The notes: generated by a model not told the origin, from the letters alone. A stretch of DNA of 64,000 nucleotides from Porphyra umbilicalis (GCA_002049455.2 KV918980.1:1-64000); one strand, 5' to 3'. Shown: positions 10,721-22,076, counted from the stretch's first letter. Numbers and translations are program-made.

Positions 10721-12062
10721 ATGGCCTTTGTGCCTGCGATACCCTGCGGCCGCGTCCCTGCCCGTCAACGATTGGAGGCTGCCTGCCGACGCGGCGCCCT
10801 GCCCCACCGGCGCGCCCGCCTTGGGCGGTCGCACGCGCGCGGCACCCCCCCTCCCCCCCCCCCCCGTCCCCCTGCACATCCCCCCCCCCTGTGGCCTCTG
10901 CGTCGGTGGCGACCCCCCCCGGCCACACGACCGTCCTCATCATTCCCACCGGCGTCGGCGCGGCGGTCGGCGGCTATGCCGGCGACGGCCTCCCCGCCGC
11001 CCGCCTCCTCGCCGCCGCCACCGACACGCTCATCACGCACCCCAACGTGCTCAACGGGGGCAGCTTGTACGGCCCCCCCTCCAACGCGCTCTACGTCGAA
11101 GGCTACGCCCTCGACGCCTTTTGCGCGGGCGCCTGGGGCCTCCGCCCCGTGCCGCCCCGCGGCCACGCCGTCGGCCTCCTCCTCGACGCGGGCCTCGACG
11201 CGGACGCCGTCACGCGGCACGTGCAGGTGGCCGACGCGGCGCGGGCGACGCTCGGCCTCTCCATCGTCGGCGTCACGTCGACGGCCGTGCCGCTGGGCGT
11301 GACGCTGACGACCGTGGCGGGCGCGTCTGCCGCCTCGTCGGGGCGCCTCGACCGCCCCGACGCGCTGCTCGACGCGGCGGACCGGCTGGTCGCGGCGGGC
11401 GCGACGGCGCTCGCCGTCGTCGCGCGCTTCCCGGAAGAGTCGGAAGCGGACGCGGTCGCGGGCGACGCGGCGGCGACAGCCGCCGCCGCCGCCGCCGCGC
11501 TCGCCGAGTACCGGTCGGGCACGGGCGTCGACGCGCTCGCGGGCGCCGAGGCGGTCATTTCGCACCTGCTCACCCGCCACACTCGGCTGCCGTGCGCGCA
11601 CGCGCCGGCACTGCCGCCGCTCGACGCGGACGCGGCCGTGGCGCCCAAGGCGGCGGCGGAGGAGCTCGGCTACACCTTCCTCCCGTGCGTGCTCGTCGGC
11701 CTCTCCCGCGCGCCGGCGCTGCTCGTGCCGCCGCCGGGGGGGGGGCGGCGCCGGCGGCCGCCGCCGCCGCGGCGGCGGCCGTGGGCGACGTGTGGGCCGC
11801 CGACGTGGACGCGGTGGTGGTGCCTGCCGACGCGTGCGGGGGGGCGGGGCTGCTGGCGCTCGCGGGCCGCCGCGACCCGCCGCTGGTTGTGGTCGTGGCG
11901 GACAACACGACGTGCTTGGACGTGCCGCCGGCGGCGGTCGGGCTGACCGGCGCGGTGACGGTGGCCAACTACGCGGAAGCGGCGGGGGTGGTGCTCGCGC
12001 ATCGGGCGGGGATTTTGCGGGACGCGCTCGGGCCGGCCGTGCCGCGCATCCCGTGGGTATGA
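10721..12062 (+). CDS. DUF3326 family protein, probably plastid-targeted
   Basis: The core begins with TVLIIPTGVGAAVGGYAGD, then DTLITHPNVLNGG, ALYVEGYALD, LQVADAA-like and TALAVVARFP segments, which I recognise as the DUF3326 family of cyanobacteria and photosynthetic eukaryotes; its function is unknown. The C-terminal part (DAVVVPADACGGAGLL, ADNTTCLDVPP, AHRAGI) follows in a different register after the G run 11736-11745, ending at TGA 12060-12062. The proposed ATG (10721, context ACCATGG) starts a basic, hydroxyl-poor leader resembling a transit peptide, but that leader joins the core only across the C run 10853-10865. Thus two frame changes, both at homopolymers. The cyanobacterial affinity supports a plastid location by inference. 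Confidence 0.75.
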
Positions 12063-12269
12063 GGGGGGGGGGGGCAGCGGATACGCGTCGACGGTGCAGG
12101 GAGGGCGGCGGGGGGGGGTGCATAAGGGGGAGCAGCGCGCCAGCGACGGGAGGTCACGATGAACAAAGGCGGATGAAACGGGAAGTGGTCGCGTGCCACC
12201 AAGCACGGCCGCTCATGTTGGTGCCCGCCGGCGGTACTGCAACACACACAAGTAGAGGCCGCAACACCA
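12063..12269. other. Short spacer between convergent genes
   Basis: About 207 bp between the stop of the DUF3326 gene (+) and the stop of DR1 (-). It must hold both 3' ends; no canonical AATAAA signal is evident on either strand. A G run starts directly after the DUF3326 stop codon. Confidence 0.4.
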
Positions 12270-13976
12270 TTACGGTGGTGGCGGCGGTGCCGGCGGAGGG
12301 GCGGCCGCGGGGCCACTCCTGGCCATCTCGAACAGCTGCTGCTGTCTGTGGGTGGCAATGACGGGGGTGGGCGCCAGGAAGAGTAGTGCAGACGCAATCG
12401 AAGAACGTCAGCGAAACAAGGCGAGAATCCAGCAGACGGTCAGAAACAGGTACAAGCATGGCGTGGAAGCGCAAAGAGCAAAGTCGTGCGCCCGAAGCTC
12501 GACCCGCCGCCGCCCTACGATGCACCGTGGCAGACCACGCACAAACAGGGCGCAGCGAAATCGACAAACGCACTGTCGCTGGAGCTCCTCGTCCGTGACA
12601 CCCGACGCCTTCATGCTCGACCAGCCGCCATTCTTGCCCTTCGGGTGCTGCTGTCAACACGGCGGAACGTAACGGCGCGAGTCAAAGCCAAAGAAGCCCA
12701 AAGCCAACAAGGTGCGCGGCAACCTGTCAGAACGGGCACGTAACGGCGACATCGGAGGAAGGGGTCGTATGGAGCACGTGGATGGTCTCCGGTGCGCAGG
12801 GCCATTCCACCGTGCCAACCGGCTCAGACACAAAACGTACCTTTTCATCTTCCTTGTGCCTGGCAAAATCATCCTGTACATCCTTTTGGTACCCTACAGG
12901 ACGAGCGGCGCACCAATTCCGGTCCACCAAAACGCAACGCAGCACACCGAGCCATCACAAGTGCGCAACCGTCAGCACGATGCTCCAAACGCTCGCCACC
13001 CCAGCACTGGCTCTTCTCCCAGACAGGCAAACGCGAACAGACACCCGCTAGACGAGCACTAACGACACACGCGCAGAGCAACGTACGCTCCAGCCCCAGC
13101 TTCTCCATGGCACGCAGGATGTGCCCCGGAGTAATGGTCTTCTTCTTGTCCGCCTCGCACAGGTCGTTGGCTTCAGCGCTCAGCATCTGGACAAACTCTG
13201 TAGCACCACGACAATATGCAGAAGCAGGTTACCGAGGGCAGGGCCAGGGCAGGTAGGTGTACAGGACGTGTGTTAGCAACTGCCTGACGAAGGGCAGCGC
13301 GTCGACCTAAAGCGGAGGGGCCGCCGGCAGATATCTAGCCCTCGTACACCCAGCCCTCGTCTGGAAACCGAGTACAGCCGCAATACAGGGCCGAGCAGCT
13401 CCGTCGCACGAGGACGGCACGAAACGTACCTGTACACACTTCCGCGAGCAGCTCCCGGGTCTCGGACGTCAACCGCATATCTGTCAGGTAGCAACCGCGC
13501 AGCAACACAGCCAAAGCCACCGGTGCTGCCAGTCAGCTCGTGCAGAAAAAAAACAGAGGGTCGGATATGGACAGACACACCGCACCCGCTCGAGCCGACG
13601 ACGACAGACACAACACAAGCCCCGCAGAGGCCATGAGAATGCGAGCGCACGTACCGAGTCCGCCGGCAATTTCATTGACAAACTTGTTCACCGTCGCCTT
13701 GGGGAGCGCTACCTCCTCGGCTGTGCGCACGCGCGTCCGGGCCAAGGCATGCAGTGCGCCACACACAAAAAAAACACGACATGACAGCTGTCAGAACACG
13801 CCCAGATCAGCAACAGTCTCGCTCTTTCCAAAAGTGCGCACGGCTAGTGCAAAGATAATGCGGCGCGGCGCTGCTCTGTGTCGAGGCGGCATCCGAGAGC
13901 GTGTCGCTCTCATGGCTGGCACCCGTCCCCTACCAAACGTACCGGGACCTCCGCCGCTGCCACCAACATCATCCAT
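12270..13976 (-). CDS. DR1: DR1 / NC2-beta, histone-fold TBP repressor, seven exons
   Basis: NC2-beta pairs with NC2-alpha (DRAP1), binds TBP on DNA and represses TFIIB entry. The coding parts are 13976-13943, 13720-13655, 13480-13430, 13197-13087, 12893-12841, 12650-12574 and 12345-12270: 468 nt, 155 residues, against about 176 in human DR1. Phases join cleanly at all six junctions. Visible motifs in order: MDDVGGSGG start, LPKATVNKFVNEI (helix 1), SETRELLAEVCTEFVQMLSAEAND (helix 2), KKTITPGHILRAMEKLGL (helix 3), then GVTDEELQRQQQQLFEMAR, matching the DR1 tail. Five introns start GTACGT and one GTGCGT; all end in CAG or TAG and are 174-232 nt long. It is much more intron-rich and A/T-richer than the neighbouring intronless genes. 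Divergent from the Smr gene. Confidence 0.9.
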
Positions 13977-14543
13977 GGTGCCTCGGCAGACACCAAGACT
14001 GTCGTGCACAACAGCCGACCGCAATGGACGTTGTGCCCACACCAAGACACGCGGCGGGAGCGAGCGCCTTGGGGGCCAGCACGTCTGGCGCGGCGACAGG
14101 GGCGCGACTAATACGAAGCTGTCGTTGTCTTTTGGTTCAACAAAATCTGAGCGACCTCCAGTGGAGCTTGGCAGTGGGCTGTTGTTTGCCATCTTCCAAT
14201 CGAAAGCCAATTACACGGGGACTGGGACCCATTTCATGTAAGTCAGTCCACCAAGCTCACATGACTGGACGACCGCGTCTGCGCGACGCCCCCACCCCCA
14301 CGACGGCACTCGGACGACTCGGTGCGACGCACCGCCACTGCGGCCATTGCTGTTCTTGGCCAAGGTACGAGCTCTTCACGTCCCAGTGTCTCACACCACT
14401 ACAAAAGGCAAGCTCCCACTCAAGCTTCCGAATTTCGCGCTCTGCACGCCGCCCGCGTGGTGCCCCCTGGTGTCTGGACGATCCCTTTCCGCCCGTGCCG
14501 CCCTGACCGCCCCTGCACACGTGCCGCCCGCCCCGCCCCCACC
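13977..14543. promoter_or_regulatory. Divergent spacer between DR1 and Smr genes
   Basis: A 567-bp region of moderate GC that must contain both promoters. A weak TATA-like TACAAAAGG at about 14400-14408 lies ~140 bp before the Smr start. No repeat or other gene is seen. Confidence 0.4.
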
Positions 14544-14629
14544 ATGGAAGCCGCCATGATGCGCGCCGTGGAGGCCGGCGACACGGAAGAGCTGATGCGC
14601 CTCCTCTCCCTGAGCGGCGCCCCCGACGA

Positions 14630-14677
<48 letters not shown>

Positions 14678-16099
14678 GGCATCCGCGGCGGCCGAGGCGG
14701 CGGCCGCCCCCGCCGCCGCCGACGCGGCCGACGCTGCCGGCGCCGACGCGCCCGCCGTCGGCGCCGCCGACCGTGCCGACGACGACAAGGACGTCGACGC
14801 GGCCGACGGCGAGCCGCCCGACGACGAGACGCCCGCAGAGGCGCTCGCGCGCCTCTACCCCACCTGCGACGCGGAGCTGCTGGCGGCGACGCTCGACGCG
14901 GCGGGCGGCGACGAGGAGCTCGCCGCCCAATCCCTGTCGGACCTCCTCTCTGTCGGCGGCCTCTCTGCCGCGGCGACGCGGGGGGAAACGGACGCGCCCG
15001 CCACCGTCGACGTGGACGCCTTCAACGCCGCCATGGGCGCGTGGAGCGCCGCCTTTCCCGCCCTCGGCGGGCCCGCCGCCAAAAAGGGTCGCCCCGGCGG
15101 CGGCGGCGGCGGCGGCGGCGGCCGGCGGGCGCGACTGGCGGCGCCGCCGCCCCCCCCGGCCGAAGCGGCCGCCACCGCCGCCGCGGCGCCGCTCCTCGGC
15201 CGCCTCCGCGCCGACGCGCTCGCCGCGGCGGTGCCGTGGGCGGCCCCGCGGGCGGTCGCCGCCGCCCTCGCCGCCGCCGCCGGCCACGTGGCGTCGGCAG
15301 AGTCGCTGCTCGTCGGGCGGCACCCCAAGCCCCGCGACTGGGACGCGCGCGTCGCGGCGGCGGCGGCGGCGCGCGACGCGGCCGCCGCCGCCGACCGCGC
15401 GGCGCGGGGCGCGGCGGCGACCGCCGAGCGCCGCGCCGCCGACGCGGCAGCAGCGGCGGCGGCACGGGCGGCGGTTGCCGCGTCGTCACCGGGGGTGGCC
15501 GACGAGGTCGTGGCCGTCCTCGGGGGCCTCTCCCTCGACGGCGACGGCGACGGGGTGGGGGGGAGGGGGGGGGGCGCCGCCCCCCCCGCCGCAACGACGC
15601 TCGCGGCGATTGGGGCGGCGCGGGCCGAGGCGGCGACCGCCGCCGCCGCCCGCAACCGCCTCTTCCAAGCCGCCCTCGCGGCCGCGCGGCGGCGCGACGG
15701 CGGGGGCGCGGCCAAGCGCCTCTCGGCGGAAGCGCACACCCTCAACGCGGCGGTGCGGGCCGCGGCCGGCCGCGCGGCGGCGGCGGCGTTTGCGGCTCAC
15801 AACCCCGCCGGCGGGCGGTCCGTCGACTTGCACGGGCTGACCGTCGCCGAGGCGACCGAGCGCCTGCCCGTCGTCCTGGCCGTCGTTGCCGCAACGGCGG
15901 CGCGGCGGGGGGCCGACCCCCGGACGGCGGCGGTGCGGCTGACGACGGGCGTCGGGCACCACTCGGGGGGGGGGGGGCCCGCCTGTTTCCGGCCGTCTGC
16001 CGGTGGCTCCGGCGGGCGGGCGTGCCGTTTGTCGAGGTGCTCGACGCGGGGGGGGACGCGGGGGGGGTGCGCGCGTTTTACCTCCGGCGCCGGCGGTGA
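14544..16099 (+). CDS. CUE / DUF1771 / Smr domain protein
   Basis: From the ATG at 14544 (context CCACCATGG). A poly-Gly tract at residues ~32-46 is followed by a CUE-like helical segment (~96-135: LARLYPTCDAELL, DEELAAQSLSDLL), then Ala-rich sequence with a second UBA/CUE-like stretch. A DUF1771 helix pair (LSAEAHTLNAAVRAAAGRAA) precedes the Smr domain (SVDLHGLTVAEATERL from residue ~425, then TTGVGHHS). The last Smr part (LFPAVCRWLRRAGVPFVEV) is in another register after a 13-G run at 15965-15977 and stops at 16099. The architecture resembles plant CID5/6/7-type or N4BP2-like proteins; Smr domains can nick nucleic acids, but no activity can be claimed here. Convergent with PCID2. Confidence 0.75.
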
Positions 16100-17907
16100 G
16101 GGGGGGGGGGGGTGGGTGTGGGTGTGGGTGTTGGGGGGGGGGGGGGGTGCCACCGTTGGTGCGGTGGGGCACCCTGGGGGGGCCCGCCGTGCCGGGCGCG
16201 CCAGAGCAGCCTTGTAGCGTAGCGGCAGGTGTTCATGGCGGTCCCGTGATTGCTGTGCACGGGCGTGTCTTTCTTTGCTTGCGCTCCCGCGCCGGCGCGG
16301 CGTGCCGCCTCCCAGTCGACTAGGGGGCGGCGTGCCCATCCCCGCCGCTGCCATCCCCGCGACGGGGCGCCGACGGGCGCCCCACCCCCAGCCCCCATCA
16401 CGAGCGTCCGCACCTGCCCCCCCCCCCCCCCTCGTGAGCCGGTAAACCCCCCCCCCGCCCCGCCCTCACCCCCCCCCCCCGCCGCCAACCGGCGCTGCCG
16501 CATCACCCCCGCGACGGGCGGAAACGCGGTCGTGTTGGCCAACACAATAAACCCCGCCCGATGCGCAATGTACCCCTTGACGAGGCCGAGGGAGATCAAG
16601 TTGGCGGCGACGCACTCGGCTTCGACGGCGTCGACCTCCTCCCCCCCAGCACCCACGGCCATGGCGGCGGCCCACCAGGCGACGCGGAGCCGCGTCTTGC
16701 CGTCGAGTGCCCGCTGCACGGCCCGCAGCAGGGACCGGTGGACGAGGGTGCGGAGTTTGTCGAGCACCAAGTAGAGCGCGCGGCGCATGAAGAGGGGCTC
16801 GTGGCGGGCGAGCGCGGCGCCATACGCCCCGTAATCCCCAACCGTCACGCCCCGCACAATGCCCCCATACGTGTCGGCGAGGCCGTGGCGGCGCAGCAGC
16901 GACGGCGACGGCGCGACGCCGAGCAGCAGCCGCGCGGGGACGAGGTAGAGGAGGATGGCCCGCCGGTGGCCCGCGTAGCGGTCCGCGCCCGGCGCCGCCG
17001 CCGCCGCGCCGGCCGGCGGCTCGGCCGGCAGCCGCGTGAGTGCGTAGGAGAGCGACGCGACAGCGTCCCCATAGTGCTCCTCGTACAACGAGAGGCGCCC
17101 CGTAAAGTACTTGTAGGTAACCCGGTGGGGCGCGGGGAAGCCGTCAAAGGGGAGGAAGGAGGCGGCTTCGACGGCGCGGATGAGGTTGCGGCAGAGGCGC
17201 AGCTGGTTGAGCGAAAAGTAGCAGCGGAAGAGCTGGTTGACCAACCCGAGCGCCGCCCACTTTTTCGTCGCGCCCGCGTCGCCCCGGTCAGAGATGGCGA
17301 GCGTAAACCCCTTTTTGATCGTCCGCTCCGCCGCTTCCAGGGCACGCGGCGGGAGGGGCGGCGGCGCAAAGGCGCCGCCGTCGCCCGCAGGGGGGGCGTC
17401 GGCGGCGCCGCCGCCGGCGCTGCGCGCAGCAACGGCGGCGGCGGCGGCGCGCTCCGCCGCCGCCGCCGCCACGTCCGCCTGCTTGGCCAACACCCGCACG
17501 TCGGTGGAGAGGCGGAGGAGGGCGGCAACGACCCACCGGCCTTCCGTGCGGATGGCGCCGTGAAAGGCGCCGAGCGCCTCTGCGAGGTGCGCAAACGCGT
17601 CTTGCCAGCTGCGCCCGCCGAGCGCCGCCGACGCGAGCAGCCGGTGCTCGAGGAGCACCGACAGCCCCGACTGCCACGGGGGGGGGAGGCGGCCAAAGGC
17701 AGAGCCGCCGCCAAAGCCGCCGCTCGCTTTGGCCGTGTTGAGGTTGGACGCGAGGGAGTGGACGGACGGGCCCCCGCGGGCGAGGTAGTCGGCGGCGGCG
17801 CGGGAGGTGACGGCGCTGTCCAAGCTGAGCAACGCCGCCAGCGTCGTGCCGTCTTGGAGGAGGATGGCATTGACGAGGACGACGGCAAATTGTTGGAGGC
17901 CCGTCAT
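16078..17907 (-). CDS. PCID2: PCID2/Thp1-like TREX-2 mRNA-export subunit (PCI domain)
   Basis: PCID2/Thp1 forms TREX-2 with SAC3/GANP and DSS1, linking transcription to mRNA export at nuclear pores. The ATG at 17907 begins MTGLQQFAVVLVNAIL. Family landmarks follow: QLFRCYFSLNQLRLCRNLIRAVE, TYKYFTGRLSLYEEHYGDA, RRAILLYLVPARLLLG, DYGAYGAALARHE, and the PCI winged helix ending VAANLISLGLVKGYIAHRAGFIVL near residue 470. The normal family C-terminus lies soon after FPPV. Here the frame runs on through Gly/Pro-rich sequence to 16078 and overlaps the Smr gene. A one-base change in the G/C runs near 16466-16500 would instead stop it at about 16466, which I think is the real end. A TATA-like element lies at 18064-18071. 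Confidence 0.85.
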   Translation of the reverse strand: MTGLQQFAVVLVNAILLQDGTTLAALLSLDSAVTSRAAADYLARGGPSVHSLASNLNTAKASGGFGGGSAFGRLPPPWQSGLSVLLEHRLLASAALGGRSWQDAFAHLAEALGAFHGAIRTEGRWVVAALLRLSTDVRVLAKQADVAAAAAERAAAAAVAARSAGGGAADAPPAGDGGAFAPPPLPPRALEAAERTIKKGFTLAISDRGDAGATKKWAALGLVNQLFRCYFSLNQLRLCRNLIRAVEAASFLPFDGFPAPHRVTYKYFTGRLSLYEEHYGDAVASLSYALTRLPAEPPAGAAAAAPGADRYAGHRRAILLYLVPARLLLGVAPSPSLLRRHGLADTYGGIVRGVTVGDYGAYGAALARHEPLFMRRALYLVLDKLRTLVHRSLLRAVQRALDGKTRLRVAWWAAAMAVGAGGEEVDAVEAECVAANLISLGLVKGYIAHRAGFIVLANTTAFPPVAGVMRQRRLAAGGGGEGGAGGGFTGSRGGGGGQVRTLVMGAGGGAPVGAPSRGWQRRGWARRPLVDWEAARRAGAGAQAKKDTPVHSNHGTAMNTCRYATRLLWRARHGGPPQGAPPHQRWHPPPPPTPTPTPTPPPPHRRRRR

Positions 17908-18063
17908 GGTCGGGGGAGACGAGGACAAGGGGCGATGGGGCGCCGACGACAAAGAGGGAAAGGCAGGGATGGATAGCAGCTGCCTGGGGGATTCAGCGGC
18001 ACGCTCCGTGACAAAGCCGGGGCGCCAGCACAGCACGTTGTCAAATTGGGTCACGGAGAACTT

Positions 18064-18071
18064 AAAATATA
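18064..18071 (-). promoter_or_regulatory. TATA-like element upstream of PCID2
   Basis: TATATTTT on the minus strand, about 160 bp before the ATG at 17907, in a locally A/T-rich patch. Confidence 0.4.
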
Positions 18072-18865
18072 TGCGAACCGTGAGAGGTCGTGAGAGAAAT
18101 GTTTTTCCATGCAGCAAACCTCGTGACACCATCCTCGCAAATGTCGCTGTGTCGATCTCTAAAAGGCTCTGTCTGAGAAGGCTTTCTGACACCCCCAGAG
18201 ACCTTCTTACCCCACCCACCTGGTCACCCCTACCCATGTGCGTACTCGTCTACTCCCAATAGCTGCGGGCACCGCCCAACCACGGACACTTGTGCTTGCC
18301 TCCTTTCCTGTCCTCTCCCACTCCTTTCTCCTGCTGGCAGGGGGGGGGGGGCGAGGGGGGCTGCACATACATGCCGAGGGGGTCGGGGAGGATGGGGGCG
18401 CAAACGGTGTCGCTAGAGTGGGACGGCTGCTGGCATTGCCGTGCAGAGCTCTGGCAGGGTCATGGGGCAGGTCCTCCTTGCGCGATCAAACGGCACCCTT
18501 CACACCCAGTTCAAGGCAGACTTGGCGTACACAGTATGCATTCTTGCGGGCACATGGAGACCTCTGCTCGGACGCCTCACCGTCGTAGCTTGTGTCAGCC
18601 AGACTTTGTTCAGTACCTGTTGGCATGATAGTCTGCTACCAATGGGGACCCAGGATGCGCCCCCGGTCAACCGGGCAGCCAACCAGCGGGCTGGAAAACG
18701 TCAAGCCTTGTGCTTGGGGATAGCGGGGCGATTAATAATAATTCGAAGTGCTGGGCGGCGCCAATGCGCGCCCTCGGCATGTGTGCAGGTGACTGCCATG
18801 CTGCCCCCAGCCCCGCTCCTGGCTGCCGCCCAAGTGCACAAGTGCTGCCAACATCCCCGCTCGCT

Positions 18866-19010
18866 CTCCTGGCCGACCGCTCGGCCCACCCTCCTGGCGG
18901 ACCGCCCCGCCCACCCTCTGGTCGACCGCCCCACCCACCCTCCTGGCCGGAAGCCCCGGCCACCCTCTGTTCGATCGCCCCGCCCACCCTCCTGCCGACC
19001 GCCCTCGTTC
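18866..19010 (+). repeat. Degenerate ~25-bp tandem repeat, about six copies
   Basis: Units built on CCACCCTCCTGGCCGACCG, each 24-25 bp with substitutions and one-base indels, six in a row. Probably a noncoding minisatellite. Confidence 0.6.
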
Positions 19011-20129
19011 CTGTCGTATTCTTATCTGCATCCCCTCCATCCCACGCATTCTCTCCAGCTCGCACGGGGGCGGGGGGGAGTCACTCTACGACGGGCCGGA
19101 CGACGTTTGCAGTCGCTGGACTAGTGGTGGTGGCGATTGGGTGGGGATCCACACTGGCGCAGTGTGGATAGTGTGACGCGCGCGGTGGGTGGGTGGTGGA
19201 TGGGTTGGATGAACTGACCACGTACTTCTTTTTCGTGTTCGCTCGCCCGTCCCCCATGTATCCTTACCATGCATATGTGCGATGGCTTCCTCTTTCTTGG
19301 CTTCTGTTTCTTTGCAAACCAATGGGTGTTGCTGACATCGAAGTCGAGTAACTTGTGTCATACGCACATGCATGCGTGGTGTCCGCGAGTCGCTGACATG
19401 GTGAGCTTGCTGTTGTCCGGTGGCCTGTAGCTCTGTCAGAGTTTGCGGCTGTGTGCAGTTAGCTACATGTCTGCGTGACTCTGTAGCACACCGTGGCTTT
19501 CTTATCGATTTCGTGTCTGCTCTGCCACCCGTGCCCGCGCCGAGCAACAATAAAGCGACCGTGTCTTTCAATGCATCTTTGGCATGTATCCTCAATGCTG
19601 GCCGGTGTCACATCCTTTCCTCCGTCAGGGTCTTGCTCCACTTCTTCCCCGAGACCTCCGAGGGATCATTGCGGCGAGTCTCGCAACATATGTCTCGAAG
19701 GATGTGAACTTCTCCTTAAAGATTGGGCAAAGAGGAGTTATGTACTCATTTTCGATCTCTCTCTGAACGCAAAGGGGTCGAGCAGCAATACGGTTCGGCC
19801 TTGTTGCAGATACCTTGGAACCTGACACGAGATTTCATCAACGCGCTGTGAGTTCAATGCCACACGGCAGTCGTCATGGATCGTCGCGAGTCACAGCAAA
19901 GTGGCCCCCGTTCCCTGTAGTCGGACGGCGGGAAACAGCCCCGCGTACACGCTCGTCTGATTGTATTCTACCGTGTCAAGCGCAGCAGCGCAGCGCCGTA
20001 AAACCGACACATAAGGAGCAGGCGGTGACACAGACCGTGGAACAAATAGAAGAAAAAACGACGGGCGTTCTATGAACCCAAAAGACCACACTCGGTCCCA
20101 CCGCCCCCGCCGACGCACGGCGTCGACGA

Positions 20130-21828
20130 TCAAAACGCTTCCTCGGCCAAGTCGATCGCCCGCCCGAGCGCCATGGCCTTGTTGACGGTCTCGACAAACT
20201 CCGCGTCGGGGTCCGAGTCGGCCACAATCCCCGCCCCCGCCTGCAGGTAGTACACCCAGCTGCGGTCCCCCGACGCCGCGTCGACGTGCGGCTCGGACGG
20301 GAGCACCATCGTCCGCAGCGCGAGCGCAATGTTCATGTCGTCGTGGAAGGAAATCCACCCGACGCCCCCCCCGTACGGACCCCGGCGCGTCGGCTCAATC
20401 GCGTCAATGATCTGCATGGCGCGCACCTTGGGCGCCCCCGACACGGTCCCCGCCGGCAGCGTGGAGCGGAGGGCGTCCCACGAGGCGAGGCCGTGCCGCA
20501 ACTCCCCGACGACCGTCGACGACAGATGCATGACGTGGGAGTAGCGCTCCACCTCCATGAGCCGCCGCGGCTTGACGGTGCCGTACCGCGCGACGCGGCC
20601 AACGTCGTTGCGCCCGAGGTCGACGAGCATCACGTGCTCCGCGCGGTCCTTCTCGTCGGCGAGCAGCTCCGCCGCGAGCGCCTCGTCTTCGGCCGCGTCC
20701 TTGCCCCGCCGGCGGGTGCCCGCCAGCGGCCGGTTGGTCAGCGTGCGGTCGACGACGCGGCAGAGGATTTCCGGGGAGGAGGCGACGAGCACCACCTCGT
20801 CGCTCTGCATGTAAATCATGTACGGGGACGGGTTGATGATGCGGAGGGCGCGGTACACGGAGAAGGGGTCCGACCCGGAGCGGCGCTCAAAGCGCTGCGA
20901 GAGCACAATCTGAAACGCGTCGCCCTCAATGATGTGGTCCTTGCACCGGCGGACGCCGTCGAGGAACTCCCCTTTGGTCATGTTGCTCGGGTTGACGGCC
21001 GTGCGCGCGGGCGCCTCCACGTCGAGGTCGACCGCGCCGGGCGTGAGCGGCGACAGCGGCGTCGCGCGGGAGACGACCGCCGCCAGCTCGGCGAGCGCCG
21101 CCAGCGCCGCCGTGTGCGCCGCGTCAACGTTGCCGTCCGCCTCGGTCACGTCGGCCCAGTGGACGACGTAGGCCATCTTGCCGACGTGGTCAAAGACGAT
21201 CACGTCGCGGTAGAGGCCAAAGTGGAGGTCTGCAAACTGCCGGTCGTCGGGTGGGGCCGTCTCAAACGACAGCTTCTTGGCTTCCGTGTACCGCACCGTG
21301 TCGTAGCCACCATAGCCGACCCACCCGCCCGCAAACGTTTGGCCCCCGCCGGGGAGGTGCGGGGTGACGGCGGCCTTGAGCTCCCGCTCCGTCATCTCCC
21401 GCAGCAGCGCCCACGGGTCGTCCACATGGTCCACGGTGCGCACGGTTGGGGCGACGCCCCCACCGGCGGCGCCGTCGCCGCCGTCGCCCCCGCCGACGCG
21501 CCCCGCCCGGTGGTCGACAATCCGCACCGCGTGGGCGGTCGCGGACACCTCCACACACGGCCGCGCGCCGACAAAGGAGTAGCGCCCGACCGTTCCCGTC
21601 GTCGTCACCGACTCGAGGAGGAAAGACGGGGTGCGGATGTCGTCTGCGGCAACGAGGCAGCGGTAGGCGAGGACGGGGGTGAGGGCGTCGGAGAAGATGC
21701 GGCGCCACACGGGGACGAGCCGCACGCCGGGCGCCGACGCCGCCAAGGCGCGAAATGACGACGCGCTCGTGCCGACAAAGGGGTTTTCGGGGCCGGGGCA
21801 GGTGACGCCCGACTCGACCGCCGACGAC

Positions 21829-21870
<42 letters not shown>

Positions 21871-22076
21871 GCGGGGGCGGGCGCGCCGCTCGGGGTGGGC
21901 GTCGTTGCCGTCGCCGTCAGGGCAGACCGCCGCCCACGCACCAGCCGGGGGTGCGGGGAGAGGGGCGCCCGAGCGCTGTCCCGACGGAGCGCCGCACGCC
22001 GCGCGCCGCCGCCGCCGCCGTGGCAGAGTGGCAGGGCGGCGGGCAAGGCCGCAAAGGCGGCCGTCGGGGGCACCAT
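20130..22076 (-). CDS. trpE: Anthranilate synthase component I (alpha), plastid type
   Basis: Converts chorismate (with ammonia or Gln via component II) to anthranilate, the first tryptophan-specific step. 648 residues, uninterrupted. Residues 1-~85 are Ala/Arg/Ser-rich with a poly-Ala run and look like a plastid transit peptide. The N-terminal domain carries FLLESV followed by GRYSFVG, the LLES-type motif linked to tryptophan feedback. The chorismate-binding domain shows EGDAFQIVLSQRFER, YMIYMQ, LVASSPEIL, NRPLAGTRRRG, DEKDRAEHVMLVDLGRND, HLSSTVVGEL, PAGTVSGAPKVRAMQIID, YGGGVGWI and QAGAGIVADSDP, all in the usual order. No component II (glutaminase) domain is fused. Alternatives such as PabB or isochorismate synthase fit less well because of the LLES motif and overall spacing. 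Confidence 0.93.

Larger units (their letters stand above)
17908..20129. other. Intergenic region, moderate GC, no gene recognised
   Basis: The first ~200 bp should be the PCID2 promoter and leader. The rest has only short, unrelated reading frames with no domain I recognise. It includes a degenerate ~25-bp tandem repeat at 18866-19010 and an A/T-richer part (19200-19830). The final ~30 bp before 20130 are the 3' side of anthranilate synthase. Confidence 0.4.
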
